NCBI GenBank assembly: GCA_902476665.1
Contig: CABSEO010000115.1
Coordinates: forward strand, 1-6,426
Length of the DNA: 6,426 nt
Origin: an uncultured Emergencia sp.
GTDB lineage: Bacteria; Bacillota; Clostridia; Peptostreptococcales; Anaerovoracaceae
Reading direction: 5' to 3'
Both the position numbers and the translations under genes were made by a program. Of the stretch, positions 5,515 through 6,426 are shown piece by piece (the first letter of the stretch is position 1; every line of letters starts with the position of its first letter). The notes under the pieces are model-generated. The model ran no database searches. It worked only from the letters and a program-made list of their open reading frames with translations, and was not told where the DNA came from.

Positions 5515-5548
5515 TCAAAGGACCCTGCCTTCTGACAGAGTCCTTTGA
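5515..5548 (-). terminator. Terminator-like hairpin on the minus strand between LysR gene and rpsF
   Basis: TCAAAGGAC (5515-5523) pairs with 5540-5548; pairing continues inward to 5529/5534 with a 4-base loop. The two interior DNA mismatches (5524/5539 and 5528/5535) are both C/A on the plus strand and so become G.U pairs only in minus-strand RNA, giving an unbroken 15-bp stem there. The U-run after it is poor (UUUGAUGUU), so termination may be partial. It would end LysR transcription, or that of a short transcript starting near 5614. Confidence 0.65.
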
Positions 5549-5586
5549 CTGCGATATTTAATTAAGGAAGAACGCTAAAGAAGAAA

Positions 5587-5608
5587 CTATCTCATATCCT
5601 TGCTCCTT
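5587..5608 (-). other. Shine-Dalgarno with two-codon reading frame ATG-AGA-TAG
   Basis: On the minus strand AAGGAG (5608-5603) is followed by an ideal 7-base spacer and ATG AGA TAG (5595-5587). The initiation signal is as good as that of real genes in the window, yet the frame stops after Met-Arg and no longer frame follows. It lies just downstream of an extended -10 promoter and upstream of the hairpin at 5515-5548. It could be a minigene, part of a small RNA, or the intact head of a decayed gene. Confidence 0.35.
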
Positions 5609-5620
5609 TTTACAATTCTA

Positions 5621-5649
5621 AGTATAACAAGATTATGTGACAGTCATAA
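5621..5649 (-). promoter_or_regulatory. Extended -10 promoter candidate upstream of the two-codon frame
   Basis: On the minus strand TGT-TATACT (5629-5621) matches an extended -10 (TGn-TATAAT with one change). The -35 at 17 bases is weak (TTATGA, 5649-5644), as is usual for extended -10 promoters. The start site would be near 5614, giving a transcript of about 100 nucleotides ending at the 5515-5548 hairpin. Confidence 0.4.
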
Positions 5650-5742
5650 GAAAAAAGGTTGTCATTACGGTAAAATAATCCTTCAAATACTGTTCAAATT
5701 CAGCCAGCATCCTCCCATTATTTTTCGTCAGTCTCACTCTTT

Positions 5743-6426
5743 TTATCCCAGAATATTTCCTTCACAGTTCTGTGCCTTTTCCGTCAGTACTCTGATATAC
5801 TCCTGACATACAGGAGATAAGGTCCTGTTTTTCAGCTTGATCCAGCCCACCCTGCACGTCAGCGGAGCGTCTTTTATCAGTATAAACCGGCATTTGTTTT
5901 CGGCATGGAAAGTTCTATATGCCGCATCATCCAACGTATCTATCATTACCGCATTGGTACGGTCTATCAGCTGAAGGGCACAGCCGAGGTCATTCACTTG
6001 AATTTCGGCCCGCTTGTGGTTTCTTCCTCCCAGAGCCCTCTCCCAGGCATAATCAGAAGGAGAAGCATAATTGGTGATATAAGGGTAGTCCTTTAGATCT
6101 GCAAGGGTAATCCAGCTGCAATCCTTGTTGTATAAAGGATTTTTAGGTCCGACAATCGCGTACAGTCTTCTTTTCATAATATGAGTAAACTCCAGATCCT
6201 TTTCCTCCAGAAGTCTTAAGCTGACATTTTCACTGTCAGAGAAAAGCACGACAACGCCGATTTCCGACTGCCCTGATGCAACCTGAGCAATTGTTTCCGG
6301 AAGAAAGCCCTCTTCCATTTTAACAATTAAACCGTCCTGATAATATTTTTCATAAATTTGTACAAATGCCTCATTTGCAATAGTACAGTACATATTTGAC
6401 ACCAAAAGCTGTCTGCCGGTTTTTGA
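5743..6426 (-). CDS. LysR-family transcriptional regulator, C-terminal 227 residues (cut by window edge)
   Basis: The reading frame is open to the right edge; the first visible residues are SKTGRQLLVSNMYCTIANEAF, so the true start and the helix-turn-helix lie outside the window. What remains is a LysR substrate-binding (effector) domain: the VASGQSEIGVVVLF segment in its first half, then 'MKRRLYAIVGPKNPLYNK', 'ITLADLKDYPYI', and the C-terminal 'LSPVCQEYIRVLTEK'. These are typical of the family and the domain ends at a normal place. LysR proteins bind DNA as tetramers and respond to small ligands. The target is unknown, since its usual divergent partner would be to the right of the window. It is transcribed towards rpsF, with a hairpin (5515-5548) between. 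The TTG near 6405 is internal to the domain and is not a start. Confidence 0.9.
   Translation of the reverse strand, partial: SKTGRQLLVSNMYCTIANEAFVQIYEKYYQDGLIVKMEEGFLPETIAQVASGQSEIGVVVLFSDSENVSLRLLEEKDLEFTHIMKRRLYAIVGPKNPLYNKDCSWITLADLKDYPYITNYASPSDYAWERALGGRNHKRAEIQVNDLGCALQLIDRTNAVMIDTLDDAAYRTFHAENKCRFILIKDAPLTCRVGWIKLKNRTLSPVCQEYIRVLTEKAQNCEGNILG

Larger units (their letters stand above)
5549..5742. other. Intergenic stretch between terminator hairpin and LysR gene
   Basis: No convincing gene of ordinary size. It holds a 25-codon frame (5710-5633, minus) of doubtful status, an extended -10 promoter candidate (5621-5649, minus) and a Shine-Dalgarno plus two-codon frame (5608-5587, minus). 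Confidence 0.6.

Noticed and set aside
5633..5710. 25-codon minus-strand frame (MLAEFEQYLKDYFTVMTTFF...) directly downstream of the LysR gene
   Set aside because: It reads like protein, but GGGAGG abuts the ATG with no spacer and the in-frame GTG further upstream has no ribosome binding site. It may be a small protein or the frameshifted tail of a longer ancestral LysR protein; too little to call a gene.
5600..5806. 68-codon plus-strand frame
   Set aside because: No ribosome binding site; it overlaps the 3' end of the LysR gene on the opposite strand and its residues show no family pattern.
6403..6405. TTG at 6405 as the start of a 220-codon gene
   Set aside because: The frame is open to the window edge and the residues before the TTG already belong to the LysR effector domain, so it is an internal leucine of a longer gene.

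Overview
The window looks like a chromosomal piece of a low-to-mid GC Gram-positive bacterium, most likely one of the Clostridia (Bacillota). The reasons are strong purine-rich Shine-Dalgarno sites, the rpsF-ssb-rpsR gene order, a zinc-ligand (C+) form of ribosomal protein S18 as is common in clostridia, and AT-rich intergenic DNA with sigma-A-type promoters. I cannot name genus or species.

Left half (1-4086), an accessory catabolic locus. A minus-strand operon holds an NCS1/CodB-type permease (121-1389) and, 15 bases after its stop, the first 35 codons of an M20-family metallohydrolase/dipeptidase that runs off the window (1-105, GTG start). Across a 286-base divergent intergenic region lies a plus-strand gene (1676-2704) for a protein of the M29 aminopeptidase / NicX superfamily. 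It is followed by a good terminator (2770-2810). A separate near-consensus promoter (2830-2858) then drives a PucR/CdaR-family regulator (2941-4086). Permease, two putative metallohydrolases and a PucR-type activator together suggest uptake and breakdown of a small N-containing compound (nucleobase, hydantoin/ureide, N-heterocycle or peptide-like amide). The substrate cannot be read from the sequence.

Right half (4241-5427), a housekeeping unit on the minus strand: rpsF-ssb-rpsR. It has a TATAAT promoter (5399-5427), a structured 5' leader that may be the S6:S18 autoregulatory site, and a 15-bp terminator hairpin (4241-4280). The real rpsF start is the ATG at 5318, not the GTG at 5327, which belongs to the ribosome binding site.

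Right end (5428-6426): the C-terminal 227 residues of a LysR-family regulator (minus strand, cut by the window edge). The 415 bases between it and rpsF contain a terminator hairpin whose mismatches become G.U pairs only in minus-strand RNA. Upstream of that hairpin is an extended -10 promoter candidate with a strong Shine-Dalgarno placed in front of a two-codon frame (ATG-AGA-TAG). This could be a small RNA or minigene, or the remnant of a lost gene.

No tRNA, rRNA, CRISPR array, IS element or phage gene was seen.
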